Shown here: piece after piece, positions 1 to 7,921 of the stretch
How the letters are laid out: every line of letters begins with the position of its first letter
Numbering within the stretch: the first letter of the stretch is position 1
Origin: Crocinitomicaceae bacterium
GTDB lineage: Bacteria > Bacteroidota > Bacteroidia > Flavobacteriales_G > Salibacteraceae
Reading direction: 5' to 3'
NCBI GenBank assembly: GCA_002713215.1
Contig: PAVO01000023.1
Coordinates: forward strand, 1 to 64,000
DNA: 64,000 nt
Notes under the pieces: model-generated
What the model was told of the DNA's origin: nothing
The model's database searches: none
What the model saw: only the letters and a program-made list of their open reading frames with translations
Made by a program: the position numbers and the translations under genes

Positions 1-55
1 ACCAAGGACCCTCTGATTAACAGTCAGATGCTCTAACCAACTGAGCTAAGGAGGA
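1..55 (-). tRNA. tRNA-Asn (GTT), 5' part; runs off the window
   Basis: Read on the minus strand, this begins with a 7-nt acceptor strand (TCCTCCT), then TA, a D-arm GCTC/GAGC, and an anticodon arm with stem TCTGA/TCAGA around the loop CTGTTAA. The anticodon is GTT, so it decodes asparagine. The T-arm is cut by the window edge. A decayed copy of the same 5' end lies just upstream at 123-165, and a promoter-like element lies at 174-185. Confidence 0.93.
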
Positions 56-122
56 ATATGTCTTTGATTTTTAAGTCTTCTCTGACTTAGTAATTCCTCA
101 TTTAATTGTCTGCCGTGAAGAA

Positions 123-165
123 GCTCAGTTCTGAGCCCTGCCTACCGGCAGGCAGGTAAGGAGGA
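123..165 (-). pseudogene. Decayed tRNA-like 5' half interrupted by a palindromic repeat
   Basis: On the minus strand the ten bases TTCCTCCTTA (166-157) match the start of the neighbouring tRNA-Asn. They are followed by a 20-bp palindromic element (156-137) and then by GCTCAG, which resumes the tRNA match at its D-arm. GCTC/GAGC (136-133 and 126-123) still pairs as a D-stem with a short loop. After that the similarity is lost and no anticodon or T-arm is visible. Removing the 20 bp restores a 16-base match to tRNA-Asn. I infer a degenerate tandem tRNA copy; a chance or leader-sequence match is possible. Confidence 0.5.
137..156. repeat. 20-bp palindromic repeat (CCTGCCT...AGGCAGG)
   Basis: The arms CCTGCCT and AGGCAGG pair perfectly around a centre with one mismatch. 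A related palindrome lies at 53045-53064 beside tRNA-Val. Short GC-rich palindromes of this form are, from memory, scattered through intergenic DNA of many Bacteroidota. Here it lies exactly between the acceptor and D-arm parts of a tRNA-like sequence. Confidence 0.6.
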
Positions 166-173
166 AAATTTGA

Positions 174-185
174 GCGGCAAAAGTA
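174..185 (-). promoter_or_regulatory. Promoter -7 element for the tRNA-Asn unit
   Basis: The minus strand reads TACTTTTGCCGC, a perfect match to the Bacteroidota -7 consensus TAnnTTTG with a following CCGC. It ends about 9 nt before the decayed tRNA-like 5' end at 165. The same arrangement precedes tRNA-Phe at 48895-48903. No clear -33 TTTG box was found, so this is a motif call only. Confidence 0.5.
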
Positions 186-257
186 GCATAATTTCAAACT
201 GAGCAAATATTTTTTTCTAAAAAATCATAGGGCACTATTTTGCCGCCTTTTCAGGGG

Positions 258-266
258 TATATTTGC
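258..266 (+). promoter_or_regulatory. Promoter -7 element for the PfkB kinase gene
   Basis: TATATTTGC matches TAnnTTTGC and continues into CGCC. The ATG at 288 would have a leader of roughly 15 nt. A second TTTGCCGCC lies 23 nt upstream at 239-247. Confidence 0.45.
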
Positions 267-287
267 CGCCGTTTTAAACGGAAAAGA

Positions 288-1289
288 ATGAGTAAAAAGT
301 ATAACGTTTTCGGAATTGGAAATGCCTTAGTGGATATTGTAACCGAGGTGGATGATCAGTTTTTAATTGATCATAATATAGAAAAAGGGTTGATGACCCT
401 GGTAGATGAAGAGCATCAGACCCGAGTTACAAAAGAGATTGACATGAACAATGGTAATATGAAGTGTGGAGGTTCGGCCGCTAATTCAATCATTGCCGCA
501 GCACAATTCGGGGGTTCATCGTATTATTCTTGTAAAGTTGCCAACGATGAGCTGGGAGACTTTTACAGAAAAGACCTCAAAGCAAATGGCGTCCATTCGA
601 ACCTCGATCATCAGGAGCTGGAATCTGGCATAACCGGAAAATGCCTGGTTATGACCACCGAAGATGCTTCAAGAACCATGAATACATTCCTGGGTATTAC
701 ATCCAATTACTCAAGGTCGGAAATTTCGGAGGAGGCTCTTAAGGATAGTCAGTATTTGTACATAGAAGGTTACCTGGTAACATCAGATAACGGTCAGGAT
801 GCTATGAAACACGCGAAGAAATTAGCTGAGGAAAATGGCGTGAAAACCGCTTTAACTTTCTCCGACCCATCCATGGTTAAGTATTTTAAAGAGCCCATGC
901 AATCCGTTGTTGGTGCTAGCGTAGATCTATTATTCTGTAATGAAGAAGAAGCCATGCTTTATACTGGCAAGGACACGCTTCAGGAAGCTCGGGAAGCATT
1001 AAAAAGAGATGCCAAACGATTTGTTATCACACTTGGAAAAAATGGCGCAATGATCTACGATGGTGACACCTTTATCGATATTGAGCCTTATAAAGTCAAT
1101 GCCATTGATACCAATGGTGCCGGCGATATGTTTGCGGGAGCATTTCTTTATGGTATTACCAATGGCAGAAGCTTTGCCGATGCTGGTAAACTTGCTTCAT
1201 TAGCATCTTCTAAAGTGGTAACCCAATTTGGGCCCCGTTTAGAATGGCATCAGGCTCAGGATATTTTGCATCACCTACAGCGGAATTAG
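288..1289 (+). CDS. PfkB-family sugar/nucleoside kinase (adenosine kinase-like)
   Basis: A 333-residue ribokinase-fold enzyme that should phosphorylate a sugar or nucleoside with ATP in the cytoplasm. Near residue 60 it has the substrate-side motif GGSAANS, and near residues 273-279 the PfkB signature DTNGAGD, whose last Asp is the catalytic base. Length and both motifs fit the family; Bacteroidota members like this are usually annotated as adenosine kinase, but the substrate cannot be read from sequence. I chose the ATG at 288 because the upstream extension starts at TTG, is Arg/Lys-rich, and overlaps the promoter-like motif. The stop overlaps the convergent gatA stop by 4 nt. Confidence 0.85.
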   Translation: MSKKYNVFGIGNALVDIVTEVDDQFLIDHNIEKGLMTLVDEEHQTRVTKEIDMNNGNMKCGGSAANSIIAAAQFGGSSYYSCKVANDELGDFYRKDLKANGVHSNLDHQELESGITGKCLVMTTEDASRTMNTFLGITSNYSRSEISEEALKDSQYLYIEGYLVTSDNGQDAMKHAKKLAEENGVKTALTFSDPSMVKYFKEPMQSVVGASVDLLFCNEEEAMLYTGKDTLQEAREALKRDAKRFVITLGKNGAMIYDGDTFIDIEPYKVNAIDTNGAGDMFAGAFLYGITNGRSFADAGKLASLASSKVVTQFGPRLEWHQAQDILHHLQRN

Positions 1290-2701
1290 CCCACTATCTG
1301 CTTAGAAAAGGAAAGCAACTTTTTTTCTTCAAACTTATTGGCCATAAGCTGTAACCCAAACGGCATTCCATTGCTATGGGTATATAGTGGAAGCGATACT
1401 CCAGGAATTCCAGCCAGGTTCGCCTGAACGGTATAAATATCTTCCAGGTACATAGCCACTGGATCGTGAGAGTTTTCTCCAAACTTAAAAGCCGTATGAG
1501 GTGATGTAGGGGTTAAGATAAAATCAAAGTCCTGAAGAATCTCATCAGTCTTTTCCTGAATCAATCGACGAACTTTTTGGGCCTTTGAATAGTAGGCATC
1601 ATAATAACCGGTACTTAAAACAAATGTGCCCAACATAATTCGACGTTTGACTTCTTTTCCAAAACCTTCGGTTCTGCTTTTCGAATAGGTGGTAGGAACA
1701 TCAACCGCATTTTCACTCCGATATCCGTAGCGCATTCCATCAAATCGAGATAGGTTACTTGATGCCTCAGCATTGGACAGCACATTATAGCACGGAACCA
1801 ATTCATCCAGGTACGGAAAGGAAACCATCTCAACCGTGTGGCCATCCGCCCTCAGCTTTTCAATTTGGGTATTAATCGCTGTCTTTACCTCTGAATCCAG
1901 CCCATCTGAATTAAGACTCTCTTCAATTACCGCAATTCGAGCATTCGAAATTGGAGTGAAGCTAGCATAATCATCTATCACTTTTGTAGAAGCTGTATTA
2001 TCAAAATTGTCTTTACCGGCGATCACTTCAAGTACCAAAGCAGCATCTTCTACCGAATGGGTGAAGGGCCCTATTTGGTCCATACTTGAAGCGTATGCAA
2101 TTAAACCATGTCGCGAAACTCTTCCATACGTAGGCTTTAGGCCTACAACACCACAAAAGCTTGCCGGTTGCCTAATAGAACCTCCTGTATCAGAACCGAA
2201 AGAAACCAAACACATATCGGCTGCTACTGCTGTTGCCGAACCTCCTGAAGAACCTCCCGACACACACGCTGGGTTATGCGGATTTTTAACCGGCCCAAAA
2301 GCGGAATTTTCATTGGATGAACCCATGGCAAACTCATCACAGTTTAGTCTTCCTATAAAAAGGGCATCTTCTGCTTCTAAACGTTCCGTAACAGTAGAAG
2401 AATACAAAGATTCAAACCCTTCCAAAATTTTAGAAGATGCCGAAACCTTATGGCCTTTGTAAACAATGTTGTCCTTTAAACCCACAACCATTCCGGCTAA
2501 ACGCCCTGCCGTTCCTGCATCAATTTTTGATTGTACCTGCTCAGCCTGTTCCAGCACCTCGTCTTTCCAAACTTCCAAAAAGGCATTTAGATCCGACTTT
2601 TGTTCAATATTATCCAGGTAAAACCTAACCAAATCGATAAGGTTGTAATCTCCTGCCGTGAGGCTTGACCTAACTTCTTTGAGTGAACGTGGGGCTTTCA
2701 T
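1286..2701 (-). CDS. gatA: Asp-tRNA(Asn)/Glu-tRNA(Gln) amidotransferase subunit A
   Basis: Subunit A of GatCAB, which converts mischarged Glu-tRNA(Gln) or Asp-tRNA(Asn) to the correct amide form using ammonia from glutamine. The amidase signature with GGSSGGSA and the downstream GSDTGGSIR loop is seen around residues 148-175; together with the Lys in GLKDN near residue 74 these make the Ser-cisSer-Lys triad. The start at 2701 (MKAPRSL) gives 471 residues; a longer TTG-initiated reading is unlikely. It lies 61 nt downstream of tatA on the same strand and is probably co-transcribed with it. gatB and gatC are not in the window. Confidence 0.95.
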   Translation of the reverse strand: MKAPRSLKEVRSSLTAGDYNLIDLVRFYLDNIEQKSDLNAFLEVWKDEVLEQAEQVQSKIDAGTAGRLAGMVVGLKDNIVYKGHKVSASSKILEGFESLYSSTVTERLEAEDALFIGRLNCDEFAMGSSNENSAFGPVKNPHNPACVSGGSSGGSATAVAADMCLVSFGSDTGGSIRQPASFCGVVGLKPTYGRVSRHGLIAYASSMDQIGPFTHSVEDAALVLEVIAGKDNFDNTASTKVIDDYASFTPISNARIAVIEESLNSDGLDSEVKTAINTQIEKLRADGHTVEMVSFPYLDELVPCYNVLSNAEASSNLSRFDGMRYGYRSENAVDVPTTYSKSRTEGFGKEVKRRIMLGTFVLSTGYYDAYYSKAQKVRRLIQEKTDEILQDFDFILTPTSPHTAFKFGENSHDPVAMYLEDIYTVQANLAGIPGVSLPLYTHSNGMPFGLQLMANKFEEKKLLSFSKQIVG

Positions 2702-2762
2702 TTTTTGGAAAAACAAAAGGCAGGAACATCTGCCTTTCAATTATTGTAAACGTAGAGTTTAA

Positions 2763-2942
2763 CTACTTTTTTTCGTCAAGTTTATTATCGTCTTCTTCTG
2801 GTTTTGAAGTTTCCTTAGATGCGTCTTTAAACTCTTTTATTCCACTTCCAAGTCCTTTCATAAGTTCAGGAATTTTTTTACCTCCGAAAAGGAGAAGAAT
2901 AACGACTACAACTAATACGATTTGCCAAGGACCTATTGCCAT
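2763..2942 (-). CDS. tatA: Sec-independent (Tat) translocase subunit TatA
   Basis: A 59-residue protein. The start MAIGPWQIVLVVVVILLLFGG gives one N-terminal membrane helix ending in the FGG hinge, followed directly by KKIPELMKGLGSGIKEFK, the amphipathic helix typical of TatA/E, and an acidic/Lys-rich tail. TatA forms the pore that moves folded twin-arginine proteins across the inner membrane. The ATG at 2942 follows a TACCTTTGC promoter element at 2970-2978. It is short and easily missed. gatA follows on the same strand. Confidence 0.93.
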   Translation of the reverse strand: MAIGPWQIVLVVVVILLLFGGKKIPELMKGLGSGIKEFKDASKETSKPEEDDNKLDEKK

Positions 2943-2969
2943 AACTTTATATTTACCTATTACTAGTCC

Positions 2970-2978
2970 GCAAAGGTA
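2970..2978 (-). promoter_or_regulatory. Promoter -7 element for tatA-gatA
   Basis: The minus strand reads TACCTTTGC, a perfect TAnnTTTGC, about 28 nt upstream of the tatA ATG. It lies back to back with the plus-strand element at 2991-2998, so the 63-bp gap would hold divergent promoters. Confidence 0.5.
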
Positions 2979-2990
2979 GTTATTTCACTA

Positions 2991-2998
2991 TAGCTTTG
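2991..2998 (+). promoter_or_regulatory. Promoter -7 element for the ATP synthase leader genes
   Basis: TAGCTTTG matches TAnnTTTG and ends 7 nt before the ATG at 3006, implying a very short or absent leader. No convincing -33 box was seen. Confidence 0.4.
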
Positions 2999-3005
2999 TT
3001 CCGAA

Positions 3006-3245
3006 ATGGACGGCGAAAAAGACAGTAAAAAATCCGAGGGAAATTTTCGACAACGGACTAAGAACTACGCAAAGTTCTCATCACTTGCTTTTCAAATGGC
3101 CATTATAATTGGCGGGGGGACTTATCTGGGAAATTACCTGGACGAAAAAGCAGCCAACGAGTTTCCAATATGGACATTGGTTCTGTCACTTACTTCTGTA
3201 GCCGCATCATTGTATTATGTTATTAAGGAAATCATTAAGAAATGA
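3006..3245 (+). CDS. AtpZ/AtpI-family membrane protein
   Basis: A 79-residue protein with a charged N-terminus and two membrane helices (about residues 28-43 and 54-75) separated by a loop with GTYLGNYLDEK. AtpZ/AtpI proteins sit at the head of ATP synthase operons and are linked to Mg uptake or assembly of the c-ring. The position directly ahead of F0 genes supports the call. The stop overlaps the next start as ATGA at 3242-3245. Confidence 0.82.
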   Translation: MDGEKDSKKSEGNFRQRTKNYAKFSSLAFQMAIIIGGGTYLGNYLDEKAANEFPIWTLVLSLTSVAASLYYVIKEIIKK

Positions 3246-3643
3246 TTAAATCAATTTTTAAATATTCAACTGCTCTGGTTGTCAGCATGCTCATTGTTGG
3301 AGCGACCCAGGCAATGGCACTTAACCACTTTTTTACTGCCCAATTCGAAATGGATCTAATGCCCAGCATATATATCCCATGGTTGGTACTTTCCATCACC
3401 GGATTTGTACCGGTTTTTTGGGTGCAAAAAAAGAATGCAAAAAACATGGGATTTGCGTATTTGGTTACCAGCATTATAAAAATGCTTGCAGCACTTATCT
3501 ATTTGCTCCCCGATCTGCTTAACCAAACCGATCAAACTCGCTTTTATGCACTAAATTTTGTATTGGTGTTTTTCTTTATCCTCTTTTTTGAATTATTGTA
3601 TTTCATTAACCTAATAAAAAATCAGGACACAAACCCAGCTTAA
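3242..3643 (+). CDS. Small membrane protein of ATP synthase cluster (DUF6168-like)
   Basis: A 133-residue protein with four predicted membrane helices (about residues 7-27, 44-61, 67-90 and 101-125) and no catalytic motif. It begins within the stop of the atpZ-like gene and precedes atpB, a position where Bacteroidota commonly carry a small membrane protein of this type. I recognise it by context and hydrophobic pattern; a role in F0 assembly is inference. Confidence 0.7.
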   Translation: MIKSIFKYSTALVVSMLIVGATQAMALNHFFTAQFEMDLMPSIYIPWLVLSITGFVPVFWVQKKNAKNMGFAYLVTSIIKMLAALIYLLPDLLNQTDQTRFYALNFVLVFFFILFFELLYFINLIKNQDTNPA

Positions 3644-3718
3644 AGCGCTGTATTTCAGTGTGTTTAAACTTTTTTTGTCAATGCTGTTAAATCCTGCTTT
3701 TCGGGTGTGTATTTTCCA

Positions 3719-3727
3719 TACATTTGC
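3719..3727 (+). promoter_or_regulatory. Promoter -7 element before atpB
   Basis: TACATTTGC followed by GGC matches TAnnTTTGC and lies 47 nt before the atpB ATG. The 131-nt gap between the small membrane gene and atpB has no other clear feature. It may give the F0F1 structural genes their own promoter. Confidence 0.5.
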
Positions 3728-3774
3728 GGCAAATTTTGGACGGACCTTTTTAAAGGGATTTTTGCAAAGAAAAC

Positions 3775-4911
3775 ATGGAAATTAAAAGAGTATTCTCGAC
3801 TGTTCTAACCACATTTTTTATCACCGCTGCCAGCTCTTTCGCATTCGCAAGCCCTGAAGTTCACGAAGAGGAAAATAATCATTCTCACGAAGTATCAACT
3901 ACGGAAGAAAAAGAAGAGTTTAATCCCAATGAAATGATCATGCACCACGTTATGGATGCACACGAATGGCATTTATGGGATGTTACTGGTGACGATGGTG
4001 AAGTTCACCCAACTAGTATTCCTCTACCTATTATACTTTGGGACAATGGCCTTCATGTTTTCAGTTCTTCAAAATTTGAGCATGGAACTGCCGTAGTTGA
4101 AAGTAACGGTAATTATTACAAGATTCACCACGAAAAAATTTACAAAACTGATGCAGAAGGAACCTTAACTATGGATGCCGAGCATCACCCTACCAATGAA
4201 AAACCACTGGACTTTTCAATTACCAAGAACGTGTTTTCCATGTTTCTGTCTGCAGCTTTGTTGTTGTTCTTGTTTCTTTCGGTAGCCGCATCCTATAAAA
4301 AGAATCCAAAAGCACCAAAAGGACTTGCCGGGTTTTTAGAGCCACTTGTTGTTTTTGTTAGAGACGATATTGCAATTCCGAACATTGGAGAAAAGAAGTA
4401 CAGAAAGTTTATGGGCTTCCTGTTAACTGTATTCTTCTTTATCTGGATCAATAACTTATTAGGACTTATTCCTGTATTTCCCGGAGGTGCTAACCTTACC
4501 GGAAACATTGCTGTAACCGTGGTTCTTTCACTATTTACCATGTTTATCGTAAACCTATCAGGAAACAGAAACTACTGGGGACACATTTTTGATCCCATGG
4601 GAAATTCTATGCCTTGGGCTGGAAAAGGGGTTTTATATGTTATTTTATTACCGATTGAAGTAGCTGGTATCTTCATTAAGATTGCGGCACTTATTATTCG
4701 ACTTTTTGCCAACATAACTGCGGGACACATTATAGTGCTTTCGCTTATCTCAATCATATTCGTGAAAGAAAGTATTGGTTGGAGTGCCATTTCGGTACCT
4801 ATGACCTTATTTATATCAATGCTTGAATTGCTGGTAGCAGCACTTCAGGCTTATATTTTTACCATGCTGTCAGCAGTGTTCATTGGACAAGCAACAGCAG
4901 AACATCATTAA
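3775..4911 (+). CDS. atpB: ATP synthase F0 subunit a
   Basis: Subunit a forms the proton half-channels against the c-ring in the inner membrane. The C-terminal two thirds carry the subunit a core: GFLLTVFFFIWINNLLGLIP near residues 217-236, and the essential Arg in IIRLFANITAGH near residues 305-316. At 378 residues it is longer than the E. coli protein (271). The extra part is N-terminal: a cleavable-looking signal (residues 1-25) and about 130 residues rich in His, Glu and Asp before the first core helix. Such extensions occur in Bacteroidota. atpE follows after 36 nt. Confidence 0.96.
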   Translation: MEIKRVFSTVLTTFFITAASSFAFASPEVHEEENNHSHEVSTTEEKEEFNPNEMIMHHVMDAHEWHLWDVTGDDGEVHPTSIPLPIILWDNGLHVFSSSKFEHGTAVVESNGNYYKIHHEKIYKTDAEGTLTMDAEHHPTNEKPLDFSITKNVFSMFLSAALLLFLFLSVAASYKKNPKAPKGLAGFLEPLVVFVRDDIAIPNIGEKKYRKFMGFLLTVFFFIWINNLLGLIPVFPGGANLTGNIAVTVVLSLFTMFIVNLSGNRNYWGHIFDPMGNSMPWAGKGVLYVILLPIEVAGIFIKIAALIIRLFANITAGHIIVLSLISIIFVKESIGWSAISVPMTLFISMLELLVAALQAYIFTMLSAVFIGQATAEHH

Positions 4912-4935
4912 TGAGTAAATAATTTGTTTAATTAA

Positions 4936-5160
<225 letters not shown>

Positions 5161-5170
5161 TTAAATTATT

Positions 5171-5212
5171 TCAGTAAGCTGCAACGGTTGGTTGCAGCTT
5201 ACTGATTGTTTT
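5171..5212 (+). terminator. Strong hairpin between atpE and atpF (partial terminator or RNA stabiliser)
   Basis: Bases 5171-5185 pair perfectly with 5191-5205 (15 bp) around the 5-base loop GGTTG. A T-rich tract (ATTGTTTTTC) follows directly. It lies in the middle of an otherwise continuous operon, right after the gene for the subunit needed in the most copies. A leaky terminator or a 3' stabiliser giving extra atpE mRNA is the natural reading; this is inference. Confidence 0.75.
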
Positions 5213-5234
5213 TCAGATAACTTAAGACAAAAAA

Positions 5235-5729
5235 ATGGATATAGTAACTCCCGGTATTGGTTTAATGTTTTGGACGACTTTGGTCTTCCTGTTCCTTATG
5301 TTCATCCTTGCTAAATATGCTTGGAAACCAATCCTAAATGCGGTAAAAGATCGCGAAGCATCAATAAATGATGCATTGGAATCTGCTGAAAAAGCGAAAG
5401 CAGAAATGGCTGCCATGTCTGCGGATAATGAAGCACTTCTTCGAGAAGCTAAAGCTGAACGTGATGCGCTTATGAAAGAAGCTCGTGACATTCGTGAAAA
5501 GATGATAGCTGACTCAAAAGGAGTGGCTAAAGAAGAAGCTGATAAAATTATTTCTGCTGCCCGTGAGACCATTGAAAATGAGAAAGCTGCAGCAATCGCT
5601 GACATGAAGAACACCGTATCTGAATTTGCAATTGATATTGCAGAAAAAATCATGCGGTCTGAGTTGTCTTCAGACAGCAAACAAAAGGAACTCGCTAATC
5701 AGTTAGTTGAAGATATTAAACTGAACTAG
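5235..5729 (+). CDS. atpF: ATP synthase F0 subunit b
   Basis: A 164-residue peripheral stalk subunit. One N-terminal membrane helix (about residues 9-28) is followed by YAWKPILNAVKDR and a long Ala/Glu/Lys coiled coil to the C-terminus, the standard b architecture. Its stop is separated from the atpH start by a single base, so the two are tightly coupled. Confidence 0.96.
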   Translation: MDIVTPGIGLMFWTTLVFLFLMFILAKYAWKPILNAVKDREASINDALESAEKAKAEMAAMSADNEALLREAKAERDALMKEARDIREKMIADSKGVAKEEADKIISAARETIENEKAAAIADMKNTVSEFAIDIAEKIMRSELSSDSKQKELANQLVEDIKLN

Positions 5730-5730
5730 A

Positions 5731-6288
5731 ATGGCATCGAACAAAGTTGCAAGACGGTACGCAAAGTCTCTTTTATTACTCGCTCAGGAAAGAAACGAGC
5801 TTGAACAGGTAAAAGATGAAATGCAGGCATTGCATCGGGTAATTGGTGAAAACCAGGACTTGAAAATAATGCTTCGTAGTCCGGTTGTAAAAAAGGATAA
5901 AAAAATCAACGTATTGGGTCTGATTTTCAAGGAATCCATTGGCCCTCTTGTTAGTGGTTTTATTAAAATTATAACCAATAACAACAGAGAGTACTTGCTT
6001 TATGAAATCTCAATTGCATTTGTTGAACTTTACAATGAGGTAAACAAAGTAATTTCAGCTAAGGTTACTTCTGCGGTTGCACTGGATGACGATCTTCGAA
6101 AAAGAATCAAAAGTGTTATTGCTACCATCGAGCACAATGAAATTCAAATCGAAGAGTCAATAAATAAAAACTTAATCGGAGGCTTTGTACTTCGTGTCGA
6201 TGACAATCAAATCGATGCATCTATTGCAAGGCAATTAAGAATATTGAAAAACGAATTAATAACAGAAGAGTATTCTTCTAAATTATAA
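5731..6288 (+). CDS. atpH: ATP synthase F1 subunit delta
   Basis: A 185-residue OSCP/delta subunit linking the b stalk to the top of F1. It opens with VARRYAKSLL, the usual helical start, and ends with the IGGFVLRVDDNQIDASI segment seen in delta subunits (about residues 149-165), close to the family length of 175-185. It starts 1 nt after atpF and is followed by atpA after 26 nt. Confidence 0.95.
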   Translation: MASNKVARRYAKSLLLLAQERNELEQVKDEMQALHRVIGENQDLKIMLRSPVVKKDKKINVLGLIFKESIGPLVSGFIKIITNNNREYLLYEISIAFVELYNEVNKVISAKVTSAVALDDDLRKRIKSVIATIEHNEIQIEESINKNLIGGFVLRVDDNQIDASIARQLRILKNELITEEYSSKL

Positions 6289-6314
6289 GGTATTACCATT
6301 AAATAATTACAAAA

Positions 6315-7898
6315 ATGGCGGATTTAAAACCTGCTGAAGTTTCAGCAATATTAAGAGAGCAACTAGCAGGAATCAAAACGGAGGTTGAGCTAGAAGAAGT
6401 TGGATCAGTACTTCAAGTTGGTGATGGTATTGCTCGTTTGTATGGTTTGTCTAATGTACAAGCTGGAGAGCTTATCGAATTTGAAACCGGATTAAGAGGG
6501 ATTGTTCTTAACCTGGAAGAAGACAACATTGGTGTTGTACTTCTTGGAGCATCAACAGGTATTAAAGAAGGTTCTACTGCAAGAAGAACAGGTCAAATTG
6601 CTTCTCTTAGTGTAGGAGAGGGAATTGTTGGACGTGTGGTTGATACCCTTGGTAATCCAATTGATGGTAAAGGTGTTATTGAAGGCGAGCTTTATGAAAT
6701 GCCATTGGAAAGAAAAGCACCTGGTGTAATCTTTCGTCAGCCGGTAAACGAACCGCTTCAAACAGGGATTAAAGCAATCGATGCTATGATACCAGTTGGT
6801 CGAGGTCAACGTGAGTTGGTAATTGGTGACCGTCAAACAGGAAAGTCTACCGTTTGTATTGATACCATTATCAATCAAAAAGAATTCTACGATGCTGGAG
6901 AGCCTGTTTACTGTATCTATGTTGCTATTGGACAAAAAGCATCTACAGTAGCTCTTACAGTGAAAAAACTGGAAGAAGCTGGCGCAATGGCTTATACTAC
7001 CATTGTTTCGGCAAGTGCTGCCGATCCTGCTCCAATGCAATTTTATGCTCCGTTTGCCGGTGCTGCAATTGGTGAGTATTTTAGAGATACAGGTCGTCCT
7101 GCATTAATCGTATACGATGATTTGTCTAAGCAAGCAGTTGCTTACCGTGAGGTTTCTCTTCTTTTAAGAAGGCCTCCGGGGCGTGAGGCTTACCCTGGTG
7201 ATGTATTTTACCTTCACTCAAGATTATTAGAGCGTGCGGCTAAGGTGATCGCTGATGACACAATTGCTGCTCAAATGAATGACCTTCCTGAATCATTAAG
7301 GCCTATGGTAAAAGGTGGTGGTTCTTTAACAGCACTTCCAATTATTGAAACTCAGGCAGGTGACGTTTCTGCATATATTCCTACGAACGTAATTTCGATT
7401 ACTGATGGACAGATCTTCCTGGAATCTGATTTATTCCTTTCAGGTGTTCGTCCTGCAATTAACGTAGGTATTTCTGTTTCTCGTGTGGGTGGTTCTGCAC
7501 AGGTTAAATCCATGAAAAAAGTATCCGGTACGTTGAAATTGGACCAAGCCCAATACCGTGAACTAGAAGCTTTCTCAAAATTTGGTTCTGACCTGGATGC
7601 TGCTACAACACGTGTATTGGCAAAAGGGGAAAGAAACGTTGAGATTCTTAAACAAGCAGAAAACAGTCCTATGCCGGTTGAAAAACAGGTAGCTATCATT
7701 TACCTGGGTACCAAAGGGTTGTTACAAAATGTTCCTGTAAACCGAGTTAAAGAATTTGAGCAGGAATTCCTTGATTTTATGGATACAAGTCACCGTGACA
7801 CATTGGATTTACTTAAAGCTGGTAAAATCAATGAAGAAATCACGGATACCTTAATGGATGTGGCTGACGATTTATCAGCAAAATATAAAGAAGACTAA
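6315..7898 (+). CDS. atpA: ATP synthase F1 subunit alpha
   Basis: A 527-residue non-catalytic nucleotide-binding subunit of F1. The P-loop GDRQTGKST is near residues 171-179, the Walker B region [11 protein letters not shown] near 263-273, and the alpha signature [14 protein letters not shown] near 378-391. The N-terminal segment LREQLAGIK is the part that contacts delta. It is intact and followed by atpG after 23 nt. Confidence 0.98.
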   Translation: MADLKPAEVSAILREQLAGIKTEVELEEVGSVLQVGDGIARLYGLSNVQAGELIEFETGLRGIVLNLEEDNIGVVLLGASTGIKEGSTARRTGQIASLSVGEGIVGRVVDTLGNPIDGKGVIEGELYEMPLERKAPGVIFRQPVNEPLQTGIKAIDAMIPVGRGQRELVIGDRQTGKSTVCIDTIINQKEFYDAGEPVYCIYVAIGQKASTVALTVKKLEEAGAMAYTTIVSASAADPAPMQFYAPFAGAAIGEYFRDTGRPALIVYDDLSKQAVAYREVSLLLRRPPGREAYPGDVFYLHSRLLERAAKVIADDTIAAQMNDLPESLRPMVKGGGSLTALPIIETQAGDVSAYIPTNVISITDGQIFLESDLFLSGVRPAINVGISVSRVGGSAQVKSMKKVSGTLKLDQAQYRELEAFSKFGSDLDAATTRVLAKGERNVEILKQAENSPMPVEKQVAIIYLGTKGLLQNVPVNRVKEFEQEFLDFMDTSHRDTLDLLKAGKINEEITDTLMDVADDLSAKYKED

Positions 7899-7921
7899 GT
7901 TTTACTTGAAGCAAAAAGCTC

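Noticed and set aside
240-287. N-terminal extension of the PfkB kinase from a TTG codon
   Set aside because: It is Arg/Lys-rich, not conserved in the family, and overlaps the TAnnTTTGC element at 258-266, so it is probably untranscribed or untranslated.
2007-2462. Plus-strand open frame of 151 codons opposite gatA
   Set aside because: It mirrors the Gly/Ser-rich amidase signature and has no independent features.
5222-5680. A long minus-strand open frame opposite atpF
   Set aside because: It is rich in Ser/Ala/Ile as expected from reading an Ala/Glu/Lys coiled coil in antisense; atpF is unambiguous.
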